Assembly (NCBI GenBank): GCA_017555695.1
Contig: JAFZFX010000051.1
Span: 1-64,000 of the forward strand
Direction: 5' to 3'
From: Alistipes sp.
Lineage (GTDB): Bacteria; Bacteroidota; Bacteroidia; Bacteroidales; Rikenellaceae
DNA: 64,000 nt
Each line of letters starts with the position of its first letter. Position 1 is the first letter of the stretch. The notes under the pieces were generated by a model, which was not told where the DNA came from, did not search any database, and was given only the letters and a program-made list of their open reading frames with translations. The translations under genes and the position numbers were made by a program. Below, in pieces: positions 45,767-54,856 of the stretch.

Positions 45767-47074
45767 ATGGCTTTTTTGTTTACATCAGAATCGGTGTCAG
45801 AGGGACATCCCGATAAGGTGTCGGATCAGATTTCCGATGCTATCCTTGACGAGTTTCTTCGTCACGACTCACAGTCAAAAGTAGCTTGCGAGACATTGTG
45901 TACAACAGGTCTTGTTGTTGTATCGGGCGAGGTACGCTCTAACGCTTATGTAGATATTCAGAGTGTTGCACGCCGCGTAATCGACCGCATTGGCTACAAC
46001 AAGAGCGAGTATCAGTTCGATGCAGCATCGTGCGGTATCCTGTCGGCTATTCACGAGCAGTCGTCAGATATCAACCAGGGTGTTGTACGCTCTTCAGAGG
46101 AGGAGCAGGGTGCAGGTGACCAGGGTATTATGTTCGGTTACGCCTGCAACGAGACACGCGAGCATATGCCCGCAACGCTCATTCTCTCGCATGTAATCCT
46201 TAAGGAGTTGGCTGTAATCCGCCGCGAGGGTGAGCAGATGACCTATCTGCGTCCCGACGCCAAGAGTCAGGTTACAATCGAGTACGATGAGGCTACAAAC
46301 AAGCCCTTGCGAGTGCATACAATCGTTGTATCTACACAGCACGACGAGTTCATCAAGCCCACTGAGGGTCGCACAGAGAAGGAGGCCGAGGTGATGATGC
46401 AGCAGCAGATTCGTGAGGATGTGAAGAATATACTTATCCCCCGCGTGAAGGCTCGTCTGGAGCGCGCAGGTGACCACTTGGCTGAGCTTATCGGCGAGGA
46501 GTACATCTTGCATGTGAACCCCACTGGCAAGTTCGTTATTGGTGGTCCTCACGGTGACACTGGCTTGACAGGTCGTAAGATTATCGTAGATACATACGGT
46601 GGTCGTGGTGCTCACGGTGGTGGTGCCTTCTCGGGTAAGGACTCATCGAAGGTGGACCGCTCGGCAGCCTATGCAGCGCGTCACATCGCAAAGAATATGG
46701 TAGCAGCAGGTGTTGCCGACCAGATGTTGGTTCAGTTGAGCTATGCAATCGGTATCGCAGAGCCTCTGTCAATCTATGTTGATACATACGGTTCGAAGCG
46801 CCCCGCAGCATTGGAGGGTATGACCGACGGCGACATCGCTCGTCACATCGGCAAGCTCTTCGACTTGCGTCCCGCAGCTATCGTTAAGCGTTTCGGCTTG
46901 AAGAATCCTATCTTCGAGGCTACCGCTTCGTATGGTCACTTCGGTAACCGCCCCTACACCAAGATGGAGAAGTTCATCGAGAATGGCGTGGAGGTTGAGC
47001 GCGAGGTTGAGTTCTTCGGCTGGGAGCGTCTGGATGCCGTTGAGCAGATCAAGGCAGAGTTTGGCCTCGAGTAG
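45767..47074 (+). CDS. metK: S-adenosylmethionine synthetase
   Basis: 435 residues. [20 protein letters not shown] starts the protein with the ATP-binding His and Asp. [12 protein letters not shown] and [22 protein letters not shown] carry the other signature motifs, all present. It makes SAM from methionine and ATP. It is longer than the usual 380-400 residues, with an insertion in the middle (about residues 170-235) that is common in Bacteroidota MetK. It is controlled by a probable SAM-II element and followed by a terminator. Confidence 0.97.
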   Translation: MAFLFTSESVSEGHPDKVSDQISDAILDEFLRHDSQSKVACETLCTTGLVVVSGEVRSNAYVDIQSVARRVIDRIGYNKSEYQFDAASCGILSAIHEQSSDINQGVVRSSEEEQGAGDQGIMFGYACNETREHMPATLILSHVILKELAVIRREGEQMTYLRPDAKSQVTIEYDEATNKPLRVHTIVVSTQHDEFIKPTEGRTEKEAEVMMQQQIREDVKNILIPRVKARLERAGDHLAELIGEEYILHVNPTGKFVIGGPHGDTGLTGRKIIVDTYGGRGAHGGGAFSGKDSSKVDRSAAYAARHIAKNMVAAGVADQMLVQLSYAIGIAEPLSIYVDTYGSKRPAALEGMTDGDIARHIGKLFDLRPAAIVKRFGLKNPIFEATASYGHFGNRPYTKMEKFIENGVEVEREVEFFGWERLDAVEQIKAEFGLE

Positions 47075-47097
47075 TAGGCTATCCGCTATAATACAGC

Positions 47098-47136
47098 AAA
47101 GGGGTTGTCCAATGAGTGTGTCGGACAACCCCTTAT
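47098..47136. terminator. Bidirectional terminator after metK
   Basis: AAGGGGTTGTCC and GGACAACCCCTT (47099-47110 and 47123-47134) form a 12-bp perfect stem between convergent metK and the YhcH gene. Confidence 0.9.
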
Positions 47137-47182
47137 TCTTGGAAATTGTATAACAAGAGCTATTCTTAGGCCCTCGGTACTC

Positions 47183-47632
47183 TTACAGCAAAATCTTGAA
47201 GATGCACTTCTTAACGCGACCGCTACCGAGCATCGGAGCGTGACCATCCTCGGGATAGAGGATTGAGAACTGACCCTCGGCAACAGAGTAGAAGCACTGG
47301 GGAGTATCAGTGAAGAACTGCACATCCTTCTGCTCATCGAAATCAGCCTCGGGCTGCTGACAATCCTTAATCTCGCTCCAGCCAAACTCCTCGGCGGGAC
47401 CCTTCAGCAACAGCTGGATGTCGATATACTTGCGGTGCAGCTCCAGACGAGCCTCACTGCGCTCCTTCAAGTCCAACTCCTGAACATTAACGAAAATGTT
47501 GTCGCCATCAATGTCGTGACGACCGCACTCCATCGCTGCCACATCGTGGCTGTCGATGAAATCAAACACCTGCTTAAAACGAGGATGCAACGCCTCGTAG
47601 CGTGCCTTGTTCTTCAATGAATCTAAAATCAT
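47183..47632 (-). CDS. YhcH/YjgK/YiaL family protein
   Basis: 149 residues of the DUF386 cupin family (YhcH in the sialic acid operon, YiaL elsewhere). The pattern HKYIDIQLLLKGPAEEFGWS and the final LYPEDGHAPMLGSG with metal-binding His matches. Members are linked with amino sugar or uronate handling; the exact reaction is unsettled. It is the last gene of the co-directional series starting at 62054, six bases after the EEP gene. Confidence 0.88.
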   Translation of the reverse strand: MILDSLKNKARYEALHPRFKQVFDFIDSHDVAAMECGRHDIDGDNIFVNVQELDLKERSEARLELHRKYIDIQLLLKGPAEEFGWSEIKDCQQPEADFDEQKDVQFFTDTPQCFYSVAEGQFSILYPEDGHAPMLGSGRVKKCIFKILL

Positions 47633-47638
47633 AATTCT

Positions 47639-48937
47639 CTATCTATTTTTGTTCAACTTCAATCTAACGACTACGGGGTGGTGGTCGGAGTAACCAACAC
47701 TATTATCCACATCCAGATACTTGCCCGACAATGAATCTACTGCCACCTCGATGCCAGCCTCCAAAGCCTGCTGCGTGCTGGGCTTCGGCATACGGTTACC
47801 ATAGCGGCGCACCAACACTGTGTCGCACTCTTCGCCACGACCCTTATAGCTCTGCTCCAATCCCCATGAGTCGATAACCTCGTAGGCTATAGGCTCAAAC
47901 TCATCAGCGCAGAATACATAGTCGATTCGCAACATATCAAAGAAGCCTCGGTAGGTATGCGAGAAGCCTCGGCCCACCTCGCGGAAGACATCGTTTAGTT
48001 CGTTGTTCACCTGACGCGCAGTATAGGAGATAGGCGTATCATTAAAATCTCCACACACAATCACGGGATAGGGCGATAGCTTGACCATCTCAACCAAAGT
48101 ATCCACCTGGTCAGCACGAGCAATATTGTTCTCGGCCAGACGGCTCACCATATTACGCAATTCATTCTCCGTAGTGCTATCTTCTAAGAAAAGGTAGTCC
48201 TCGATATAGGCGCTATCTGTCTTACGGATGGTAGTAGAGTGAAGGTGAGTATTAAAGACCCTGATGGTATCATCGCGCAGAGCTATATCGGCCCACAGAA
48301 AATTCTTCATCGTATCGATTCGCTGCGCCTTGATAATGGGGTATTTACTATAGATGGCGGGACTAAGATTCACCTTTGAGAGTGAGTGCGGCATAGGCTT
48401 GAGTTTCAAGTCCAGCAGCAGTGAGTCGGCCATTGCACTGAAACCCATCTCCTGAAAGCAGACGATATCGGGGTTTACACTACGGATAACCTCAACAATC
48501 GAGTCCAAGCACTTGGCACGGTTGTCATCTATAAAGCTACGCACATTATAGCTCATTATCTTTATCTCGCCTCGCTCGGTTGCGGGCTGACCATAGCTAC
48601 GACGCAACTCGACATTATAGAACGAAGATACACTCGGCAGACCAATCAGCGCCAACACAATTATCGGGATAGCAATCAGCACTCTCCATCGGGCAATCCA
48701 ATAGAGCATCAAGACCAACACCGCAGCATAGGTAAACGGAGCAACGATACCCAGCGTGGATAACTCGCCAAGGTGTTCGGGGTGTACAGCAGGGACAAAG
48801 AGCGTCAGTATGAACAAGGCCACAACAGCCAAGGTCACAATCAGCATCACACCATCGAGCAATATACCCAGCACCGAGCGGCCACCCTTTCTGCGTCGCT
48901 CTGCACCGTATGTCGTTTTATAATACTCTGCTGCCAT
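47639..48937 (-). CDS. Membrane-anchored endonuclease/exonuclease/phosphatase family protein
   Basis: 432 residues. Two or three hydrophobic segments fill the first 110 residues, then an EEP (AP-endonuclease/DNase I-like) domain follows: IKIMSYNVRS, CFQEMGF with the catalytic Glu, VFNTHLHS, VCGDFNDTP, and SDHHPVVVRL with the final catalytic His. It should hydrolyse a phosphodiester or a phospholipid head group on the periplasmic side. Substrate is unknown; many Bacteroidota carry such proteins. It lies 21 bases after the rhomboid gene. Confidence 0.88.
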   Translation of the reverse strand: MAAEYYKTTYGAERRRKGGRSVLGILLDGVMLIVTLAVVALFILTLFVPAVHPEHLGELSTLGIVAPFTYAAVLVLMLYWIARWRVLIAIPIIVLALIGLPSVSSFYNVELRRSYGQPATERGEIKIMSYNVRSFIDDNRAKCLDSIVEVIRSVNPDIVCFQEMGFSAMADSLLLDLKLKPMPHSLSKVNLSPAIYSKYPIIKAQRIDTMKNFLWADIALRDDTIRVFNTHLHSTTIRKTDSAYIEDYLFLEDSTTENELRNMVSRLAENNIARADQVDTLVEMVKLSPYPVIVCGDFNDTPISYTARQVNNELNDVFREVGRGFSHTYRGFFDMLRIDYVFCADEFEPIAYEVIDSWGLEQSYKGRGEECDTVLVRRYGNRMPKPSTQQALEAGIEVAVDSLSGKYLDVDNSVGYSDHHPVVVRLKLNKNR

Positions 48938-48958
48938 TATCGAGTGAAGATAGGTCTG

Positions 48959-49618
48959 TTAGAAAAAAATCTTGCGTTTCTTGCGCCACCAATAGAGCAG
49001 GGCAAAGCCCCATATCATACCACCCAAGTGTGCAAAGTGAGCCACACCAGCCTGATAGCCCGACACTCCGAAGAGCAACTCGACCAAGCCATAGATGAGT
49101 ACAAACCATTTTGCCTTAAGCACAACGGGCGGAAACATAAGCATTATTCGATTGTTGGGATGCAACACACCAAAGGCCAGCAACAAGCCAAAGACCGCAC
49201 CCGATGCACCAACCGTAGGTATAGCCAGCAATCGTGACGCGAGGTAAGGGCCTGACGACTCGAGCATATGGGCATACTCGGCATAAGCTACGCCCAACTG
49301 AATGAGAGCTGCACCGACACCACACACCATATAGTATGTAAAAAACTTCTGCGAGCCCAACTCCATCTCCAGCGTACGGCCGAACATCCACAACGCGAAC
49401 ATATTGAAGAACAAGTGCGACACACCGCCGTGCAGGAACATATATGTAAACACCTGGTAGCTGTGGAACAGCGGACCTGCAGCATTGAACAAGGCAAAGC
49501 GCTCGATGATGGCATCACCAAAGGGCAACAGCGTAGTTGCCAGCATTGCCACGCAGTTGGCGATAATCAGATTTTTGACCACCGGAGGGGTCGTAGGTCT
49601 ACTATATTGTTGATACAT
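48959..49618 (-). CDS. Rhomboid-family intramembrane serine protease
   Basis: 219 residues and six or seven membrane segments. Catalytic Ser139 is in GASGAVFG and His197 in AHLGGMIWG. HLFFNMFALWMFG (residues 68-80) is the conserved loop-helix segment with Asn. It cuts membrane proteins in the bilayer. In Bacteroidota a rhomboid gene beside mutL is common. It follows mutL by 12 bases. Confidence 0.93.
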   Translation of the reverse strand: MYQQYSRPTTPPVVKNLIIANCVAMLATTLLPFGDAIIERFALFNAAGPLFHSYQVFTYMFLHGGVSHLFFNMFALWMFGRTLEMELGSQKFFTYYMVCGVGAALIQLGVAYAEYAHMLESSGPYLASRLLAIPTVGASGAVFGLLLAFGVLHPNNRIMLMFPPVVLKAKWFVLIYGLVELLFGVSGYQAGVAHFAHLGGMIWGFALLYWWRKKRKIFF

Positions 49619-49630
49619 TGTAATCTACAT

Positions 49631-51712
49631 TTAACTTAACTTGGTTTTCAACTCCTGAAGCGTCATTTCGCTCATAATCATCTTACCCGAAGGCGAGTAA
49701 GTATAGTTCCCGCACACGCTCAGCTCACGGAGCAGATACTCGGCCTCCTCCTTGGCTATCACGCGGCCCATTGTACGACTACCTCTTACGGCCATCACGC
49801 ACACCATCTCCTCGCGCATACGCTCAACGGCACTACCCGACTGGGCAACCTCCTGCAATAGGTCATACAGCAGCGTATCGGCCTGCTCACCAACCGTCGA
49901 AGAGGGAATGCCCGCAAGCTCTACCCTGCCGTCTGAGGCCAACACCATATCGAAGCCCAACGCAGCGAACTCAACCTGATGCTCCTCCAGCAGCTGATAC
50001 TCCTCGTCGCCGAGGGTCAGCATCTCGGGGAAGAGCAACTTCTGCGAGGGACATCCGCCACTGCGCATCATTGCCATATAACCGTCGTAAAGCACACGCT
50101 CCTTGGCACGGCGCAAATCGACAACCATAGCCCTACCCGACGACATCGCCACAGCATAACCGCCACCTATCGGCATTACATCCTCAAACGAGAGTGCCTC
50201 ACTATGCAACAGCGTCTGCTGTACAGCTTGCTCGGTGGGGGTGAAGTCGAGGTGACTCTCCTCATCCATCGACCACATACTTGTCATACCCGACCTTATC
50301 TCACGATAGCCACCATCTTCGATGGGTTGTGGTTCGGCATCCAGACCGAACTCCGAGATAGCGGAGATATCCGACCACGACACATCCTTTAGGCGGGGCA
50401 TATCCATCGGCTCATTCTCCTCCACCTGGGGCATCCAGCTTGCGCCACCACCTATTGACGAGACGAACTCACGCATAGGCTTTGCGGGCGAGGATGGGGC
50501 AGATGAAGCAGAAGAGGGTATCACGCTATCGTCTGTGGCCAACTCGTCGTGTATTATACTATCGTCAAAATCATCCGACGGCACCGAGGCGTAATCCTCG
50601 CTGAAGGGGTTGTAGTTATCGTTAGTGGTCGAGCGTGGCTCGGGGTAAATAGTATCGGGCGACACACTACCCAAAACGGGAATGTCGATAGCCACCTGGT
50701 CGAAATCCATCATCGCCACATTACCACTCTTGGCCAATGTGCTACGCACCGCAGCGTGGATAATCTGGTTCACATCCTCGGCATCGGCAAATCGCACCTC
50801 GGTCTTATGAGGTGATACATTGACATCCACCCTTTCGGCATCAACCGTTAGGTAGAGGAAATATGAGGGCGTACACTTCTCGGGAATTAGCTTCTCGTAG
50901 GCACGCATTATGGCGCGATAAATCTGCGGTGACTGGAAATAACGACCATTCACGAAGATATATTGCTCGTTATTGAGTTTCTTTGCGGCCGAGGGACGAC
51001 CCACATAGCCCGCAATCTTCACAATCGAGGTATCGACGGCAACCTCCAACAAATTGCGCTTGATATGACGACCCACCACATCGATGATGCGCTCCATCAG
51101 AGTTGTTGCTGGGAGCGTAAGGATGGGCATATCGTTTGACAGCAACTCACACTTAACCTGAGGATTACACAGCGCTACGCGTTTGAACTCGCGCTTGATT
51201 TTGGCTACAATCTTTGTCCTATCGCTACTAAACTTGCGGCGTGCGGGGGCTGTATAGAAGAGGTTTCGCACCAAGAACTGCGACCCTACAGGGCACATTA
51301 TGGGGTTTTGCGAGATGAACTCTCCACCATTTACAATCGTCACCGTACCAATCTCGTCGGTGGCCTGACGCGTACGCAACTCCACCTGTGCAACTGCCGC
51401 AATAGAGGCCAACGCCTCACCTCGGAAGCCGAAGGTGTTGAGTCGATAGATATCGTCAAAACTCTTTATCTTACTTGTGGCGTGTCTGTCGAATGCCATA
51501 CGGGCATCCATAGGCGACATACCACAGCCGTCATCGACAATCTGCAATAACTCCAGACCAGCATTACGATAGTTCACCACGACAGACTTCGCGCCGGCAT
51601 CGATGGCGTTCTCCATCATCTCCTTAACGACAGACGACGGACTCTCGACCACCTCACCAGCGGCAATCTGGTTGGCAACAATCTCGGGTAATAATCTGAT
51701 TTTATTCTCCAT
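49631..51712 (-). CDS. mutL: DNA mismatch repair protein MutL
   Basis: 693 residues. The GHKL ATPase is complete at the N-terminus: EMMENAIDAGA (residue 30), DDGCGM and TFGFRGEALASI. The C-terminal dimerisation domain lacks the usual endonuclease motif: the DQHAxxExxxxE stretch is D532-LRRAKERVLYD, and CPHGRP is replaced by SPSGKM near residue 673. The middle linker (about 345-500) is acidic and Ser/Pro-rich. It should couple MutS to downstream repair without its own nicking activity. A GCACT/AGTGC hairpin lies just upstream at 51739-51753. Confidence 0.95.
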   Translation of the reverse strand: MENKIRLLPEIVANQIAAGEVVESPSSVVKEMMENAIDAGAKSVVVNYRNAGLELLQIVDDGCGMSPMDARMAFDRHATSKIKSFDDIYRLNTFGFRGEALASIAAVAQVELRTRQATDEIGTVTIVNGGEFISQNPIMCPVGSQFLVRNLFYTAPARRKFSSDRTKIVAKIKREFKRVALCNPQVKCELLSNDMPILTLPATTLMERIIDVVGRHIKRNLLEVAVDTSIVKIAGYVGRPSAAKKLNNEQYIFVNGRYFQSPQIYRAIMRAYEKLIPEKCTPSYFLYLTVDAERVDVNVSPHKTEVRFADAEDVNQIIHAAVRSTLAKSGNVAMMDFDQVAIDIPVLGSVSPDTIYPEPRSTTNDNYNPFSEDYASVPSDDFDDSIIHDELATDDSVIPSSASSAPSSPAKPMREFVSSIGGGASWMPQVEENEPMDMPRLKDVSWSDISAISEFGLDAEPQPIEDGGYREIRSGMTSMWSMDEESHLDFTPTEQAVQQTLLHSEALSFEDVMPIGGGYAVAMSSGRAMVVDLRRAKERVLYDGYMAMMRSGGCPSQKLLFPEMLTLGDEEYQLLEEHQVEFAALGFDMVLASDGRVELAGIPSSTVGEQADTLLYDLLQEVAQSGSAVERMREEMVCVMAVRGSRTMGRVIAKEEAEYLLRELSVCGNYTYSPSGKMIMSEMTLQELKTKLS

Positions 51713-51786
51713 CTACACTTGTTGGGTTATCGCGGCCACGCACTTAAATAGTGCAACAGCCACATTGTCTTAACGGCTTAAAAAAA

Positions 51787-52230
51787 TTACTCCTCCACAA
51801 TCACAATCTCGTCGCCCTCCTGATAATCGTTGGGCACGATGATGATGGGTGCATAGGGGTCAAACTCCTCTACATCACGCTCCTGCTGCGTAACGGCACT
51901 CGATGGTTTATCATTCGTCGCCATATCTACGATGGCAGCAATACGAGGCACAAGGATGTATATGAATAGAAACAGCAACATTACGCCTGCGCCCAATGCC
52001 CACATTCTCATCTTGGTGCTATTGCTCTTATTATCCTCGGCAGCACGCGCCAGACGCGCTTCGCGCTTGGCCTGAATATATTTGCCTGGAGTGTACTCTC
52101 CGTTATCGTCCAATCTATCTCCACGCAACTCCTGACGACGGCGCTCACGCTCCTCCTTGGCGGGATCGTAATAGCGCGGCGTATAGTTAAACTTGTTGGC
52201 GTGGCGCTTGTGAGGCGTAAATATTCCCAT
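51787..52230 (-). CDS. Small single-pass membrane protein, hypothetical
   Basis: 147 residues. The N-terminal half is very basic and Arg-rich (MGIFTPHKRHANKFNYTPRYY, EERERRRQELRGDRL), a single membrane helix lies near residues 73-99 (MRMWALGAGVMLLFLFIYI), and the C-terminus is acidic and outside. No domain is recognised. The gene lies between dnaJ and mutL, 74 bases upstream of mutL. I infer an inner membrane protein; no function can be given. Confidence 0.7.
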   Translation of the reverse strand: MGIFTPHKRHANKFNYTPRYYDPAKEERERRRQELRGDRLDDNGEYTPGKYIQAKREARLARAAEDNKSNSTKMRMWALGAGVMLLFLFIYILVPRIAAIVDMATNDKPSSAVTQQERDVEEFDPYAPIIIVPNDYQEGDEIVIVEE

Positions 52231-52275
52231 AACTGTATTGTTTTATTGCTTTCTACAAACCGTGAAGTCCTCTCT

Positions 52276-53430
52276 CTATCGGAAGAAACTTCTCATTCTC
52301 TCAAAAATATTCTGCTTATCGACGCTCTCGGCCTTCTTGAAGTGAGGCATCTCGGCCAACTTCTCGACAAGGCGCTTCTCCTCGGCGTTCAGAGTGTCGG
52401 GGATAGTGATGTCCACAACAATCATAATATCGCCTCGGCCATAGCCATTCACATCGGGCAGACCCTTGCCACGCAGACGCAACACCTTACCAGCGTGCGT
52501 ACCCGCAGCAATTTTAATCTTCACGCGACCATCAATCGTGGGCACCTCGACCTCACCACCCAACAAGCAGGTAGTAACAGGCAGGTTAAGGTTGTGGATC
52601 AAATCGTTGCCATCGCGTACCAATTCGGGGTTGCGCTCCTCCTCAATCATCACGAGCAGGTCGCCATTGACTCCACCCTGGCGGGCAGCATTACCCTTAC
52701 CCGATACGGTAACGGCCATACCCTCGCCTACGCCTGCAGGAATCTTAATCTCTACAACCTCGTCACCACGCACTACGCCCTCGCCCGAACACTTGTCGCA
52801 CTTGGCCGTAATGATTTTACCTGAACCGTTACAAGTGGGACATACGCCCTGCGTCTGCATACGGCCAAAGAATGTATTTTCTACGCGAGTGACATAGCCC
52901 GCACCATTACAAGTCGAGCAGGTTGCATACGACGACGAGTCCTTCGCACCCGAGCCACCGCACTTGTCACAAGCAATAGTCTTGCTAATCTTGAGCTTCT
53001 TGGTTGTGCCGTTGGCAATCTCCTGAAGCGTAAGTTTTACCTTCACACGAATGTCGCTACCACGATTAACTCGCTGGCCACCACCTCGTGACGAGAAACC
53101 GCCGAAGTGACCACCGAAGATATCGCCGAACTGCGAGAAGATATCCTCCATAGAGAAGCCTCCACCGCCGAAGCCACCAAAGCCACCGCCACCAGCGGCA
53201 CCGCTCATACCTGCGTGACCGAACTTATCGTAACGGGCGCGCTTCTCCTCATTCGACAACACATCGTAAGCCTCGGCTGCCTCCTTGAACTTCTCCTCGG
53301 CCTCTGCATTTCCCGGGTTCTTGTCGGGATGGTATTTGATTGCGGCTTTGCGATAAGCCTTCTTTATCTCATCAGCATTGGCGTTACGCTCAACGCCTAA
53401 CACCTCATAATAATCCCTTTTTTCTGACAT
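52276..53430 (-). CDS. dnaJ: Chaperone protein DnaJ
   Basis: 384 residues. The J domain has HPD at residues 34-36, then a Gly/Phe-rich stretch ([13 protein letters not shown]), four CxxCxGxG zinc motifs ([32 protein letters not shown]) and the C-terminal substrate domains. It stimulates DnaK ATPase. grpE precedes it by 40 bases, so both are co-transcribed; dnaK is elsewhere. Confidence 0.97.
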   Translation of the reverse strand: MSEKRDYYEVLGVERNANADEIKKAYRKAAIKYHPDKNPGNAEAEEKFKEAAEAYDVLSNEEKRARYDKFGHAGMSGAAGGGGFGGFGGGGFSMEDIFSQFGDIFGGHFGGFSSRGGGQRVNRGSDIRVKVKLTLQEIANGTTKKLKISKTIACDKCGGSGAKDSSSYATCSTCNGAGYVTRVENTFFGRMQTQGVCPTCNGSGKIITAKCDKCSGEGVVRGDEVVEIKIPAGVGEGMAVTVSGKGNAARQGGVNGDLLVMIEEERNPELVRDGNDLIHNLNLPVTTCLLGGEVEVPTIDGRVKIKIAAGTHAGKVLRLRGKGLPDVNGYGRGDIMIVVDITIPDTLNAEEKRLVEKLAEMPHFKKAESVDKQNIFERMRSFFR

Positions 53431-53470
53431 CTTATCTCTACTATCCTAATTCTTTATTCATCGGTGGAGA

Positions 53471-54103
53471 TTACTCGCCCACCACTACTTTAGCATAACG
53501 CAACACCTTGTCGCCCAACATATAACCACGCTGAACAACATCGATTACCTTACCCTTGTTATCCTCGCCAGCAGCAAAGCGGGCAACGGCCTCGTGGAAA
53601 TCGGCGTTGAACTCCAGACCCACAGCCTCAATCTCGGTTACATTCTTCTGCTTGAGAGCCTCCTCGAACTTCTGCATTACCAGACGCTCGCCCTCACGCA
53701 AAGCTGCGATATCGTCGCTCTTCTCTGATGCGGCAACAGCACGGTGTACATCGTCCAGCACCGAGAGCATACTCTTCAACACATCGGCACCACCGCTCGC
53801 TACGAGGTCCATCTTCTCGCGCAAAGTACGCTTGCGATAGTTATCGAACTCCGCCTGCAGACGCATATATTTATCTCGCCAGATAGCAATCACCTCCTCG
53901 GGTGTAGGCTCTGCGGCACCACTCTGCTCGTCGGCACCACCCTCCTCTGCCATAGTGTCAGAGTTAGAAGTCTGCTCATCTGCCATATTGTCACACGATT
54001 GGCCCTCATTCGACGGATTAGCCTCTCCGCCGTTGATACCATCCTGCTCTCCAATCTCCTGATTAACAACTTTTTCCTGTGTCATATCTTTATTGTTTTT
54101 CAT
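53471..54103 (-). CDS. grpE: Nucleotide exchange factor GrpE
   Basis: 210 residues. An acidic, low-complexity N-terminal tail (about 75 residues) is followed by the coiled coil and the typical YMRLQAEFDNYRKRTLREK motif, and the C-terminal beta part with VVQRGYMLGDKVLRYAKVVV. It releases ADP from DnaK. It is encoded directly before dnaJ. A second ATG seven codons in (MTQEKVV) could be the start. Confidence 0.96.
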   Translation of the reverse strand: MKNNKDMTQEKVVNQEIGEQDGINGGEANPSNEGQSCDNMADEQTSNSDTMAEEGGADEQSGAAEPTPEEVIAIWRDKYMRLQAEFDNYRKRTLREKMDLVASGGADVLKSMLSVLDDVHRAVAASEKSDDIAALREGERLVMQKFEEALKQKNVTEIEAVGLEFNADFHEAVARFAAGEDNKGKVIDVVQRGYMLGDKVLRYAKVVVGE

Positions 54104-54139
54104 ATTTCTACTATATTTTGAGCAAATTATATGCCCAAC

Positions 54140-54856
54140 TTATCCTATGATAAAAATGGTCGGTCGCTTGGCTATATCGGGCAGACCACGCTTGCGCCAC
54201 TCGGCAACGGTGAGCGTGAGAATCAACTCCTCGGGCGAAGTGATATCGCACGCAATGGTAAGACGCGACTCCGAGCCACACACTGCGAATATCTGCTCAG
54301 CCAACTTCACATTACGGTAGGGAGCCTCGATGAATATCTGCGACTGATGCTCGACCTGCGCACGGCGCTCCAGCGACTTGAGAGCCTTTGCTCGCTCCTG
54401 GGGCTTGATGGGCAGATAACCGTTAAATGCAAACGACTGACCGTTGAGTCCCGATGCCATCATAGCAAGCAGGATAGACGACGGGCCAACGAGCGGCACC
54501 ACCTTGATACCCTTGCGGTGGCAAGCCTCCACAACCAATGCTCCAGGGTCGGCTACACCGGGGACACCTGCTTCTGAGATAACACCCGCAGATCGCCCCT
54601 TGAGGATAGGCTCTACCATCTGCTCGATAGCACGGCCAGCAATGGTGTGCTCGTTGAGTTCTACAAACTCCAACTCATCAATCTTGCGCGCCACCTTAGC
54701 CTTCGAAAGGAAGCGTCGTGCCGAACGCACATTCTCAACAATGTAGTAGTCCAACGAATCTATCACCCGCTTGTTTCCCTGTGGCAATACATCCGCCATA
54801 TCCGATTCGTCCGATATAGGACACGGAATCATATATAATACTCCCTTTTCAGCCAT
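54140..54856 (-). CDS. RsmI-like tetrapyrrole methylase-fold methyltransferase
   Basis: 238 residues. It has the tetrapyrrole methylase fold: VISEAGVPGVADPGALVVEA and VVPLVGPSSILLAMMASG contain the SAM-binding segments and match RsmI, which methylates the 2'-OH of C1402 in 16S rRNA. The N-terminus lacks the usual GTLYLVATPIGN start (it reads GVLYMIPCPISD), and it is about 45 residues shorter than RsmI. It could be an RsmI paralogue with another target. It overlaps the murF-alr stop by one base. Confidence 0.82.
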   Translation of the reverse strand: MAEKGVLYMIPCPISDESDMADVLPQGNKRVIDSLDYYIVENVRSARRFLSKAKVARKIDELEFVELNEHTIAGRAIEQMVEPILKGRSAGVISEAGVPGVADPGALVVEACHRKGIKVVPLVGPSSILLAMMASGLNGQSFAFNGYLPIKPQERAKALKSLERRAQVEHQSQIFIEAPYRNVKLAEQIFAVCGSESRLTIACDITSPEELILTLTVAEWRKRGLPDIAKRPTIFIIG

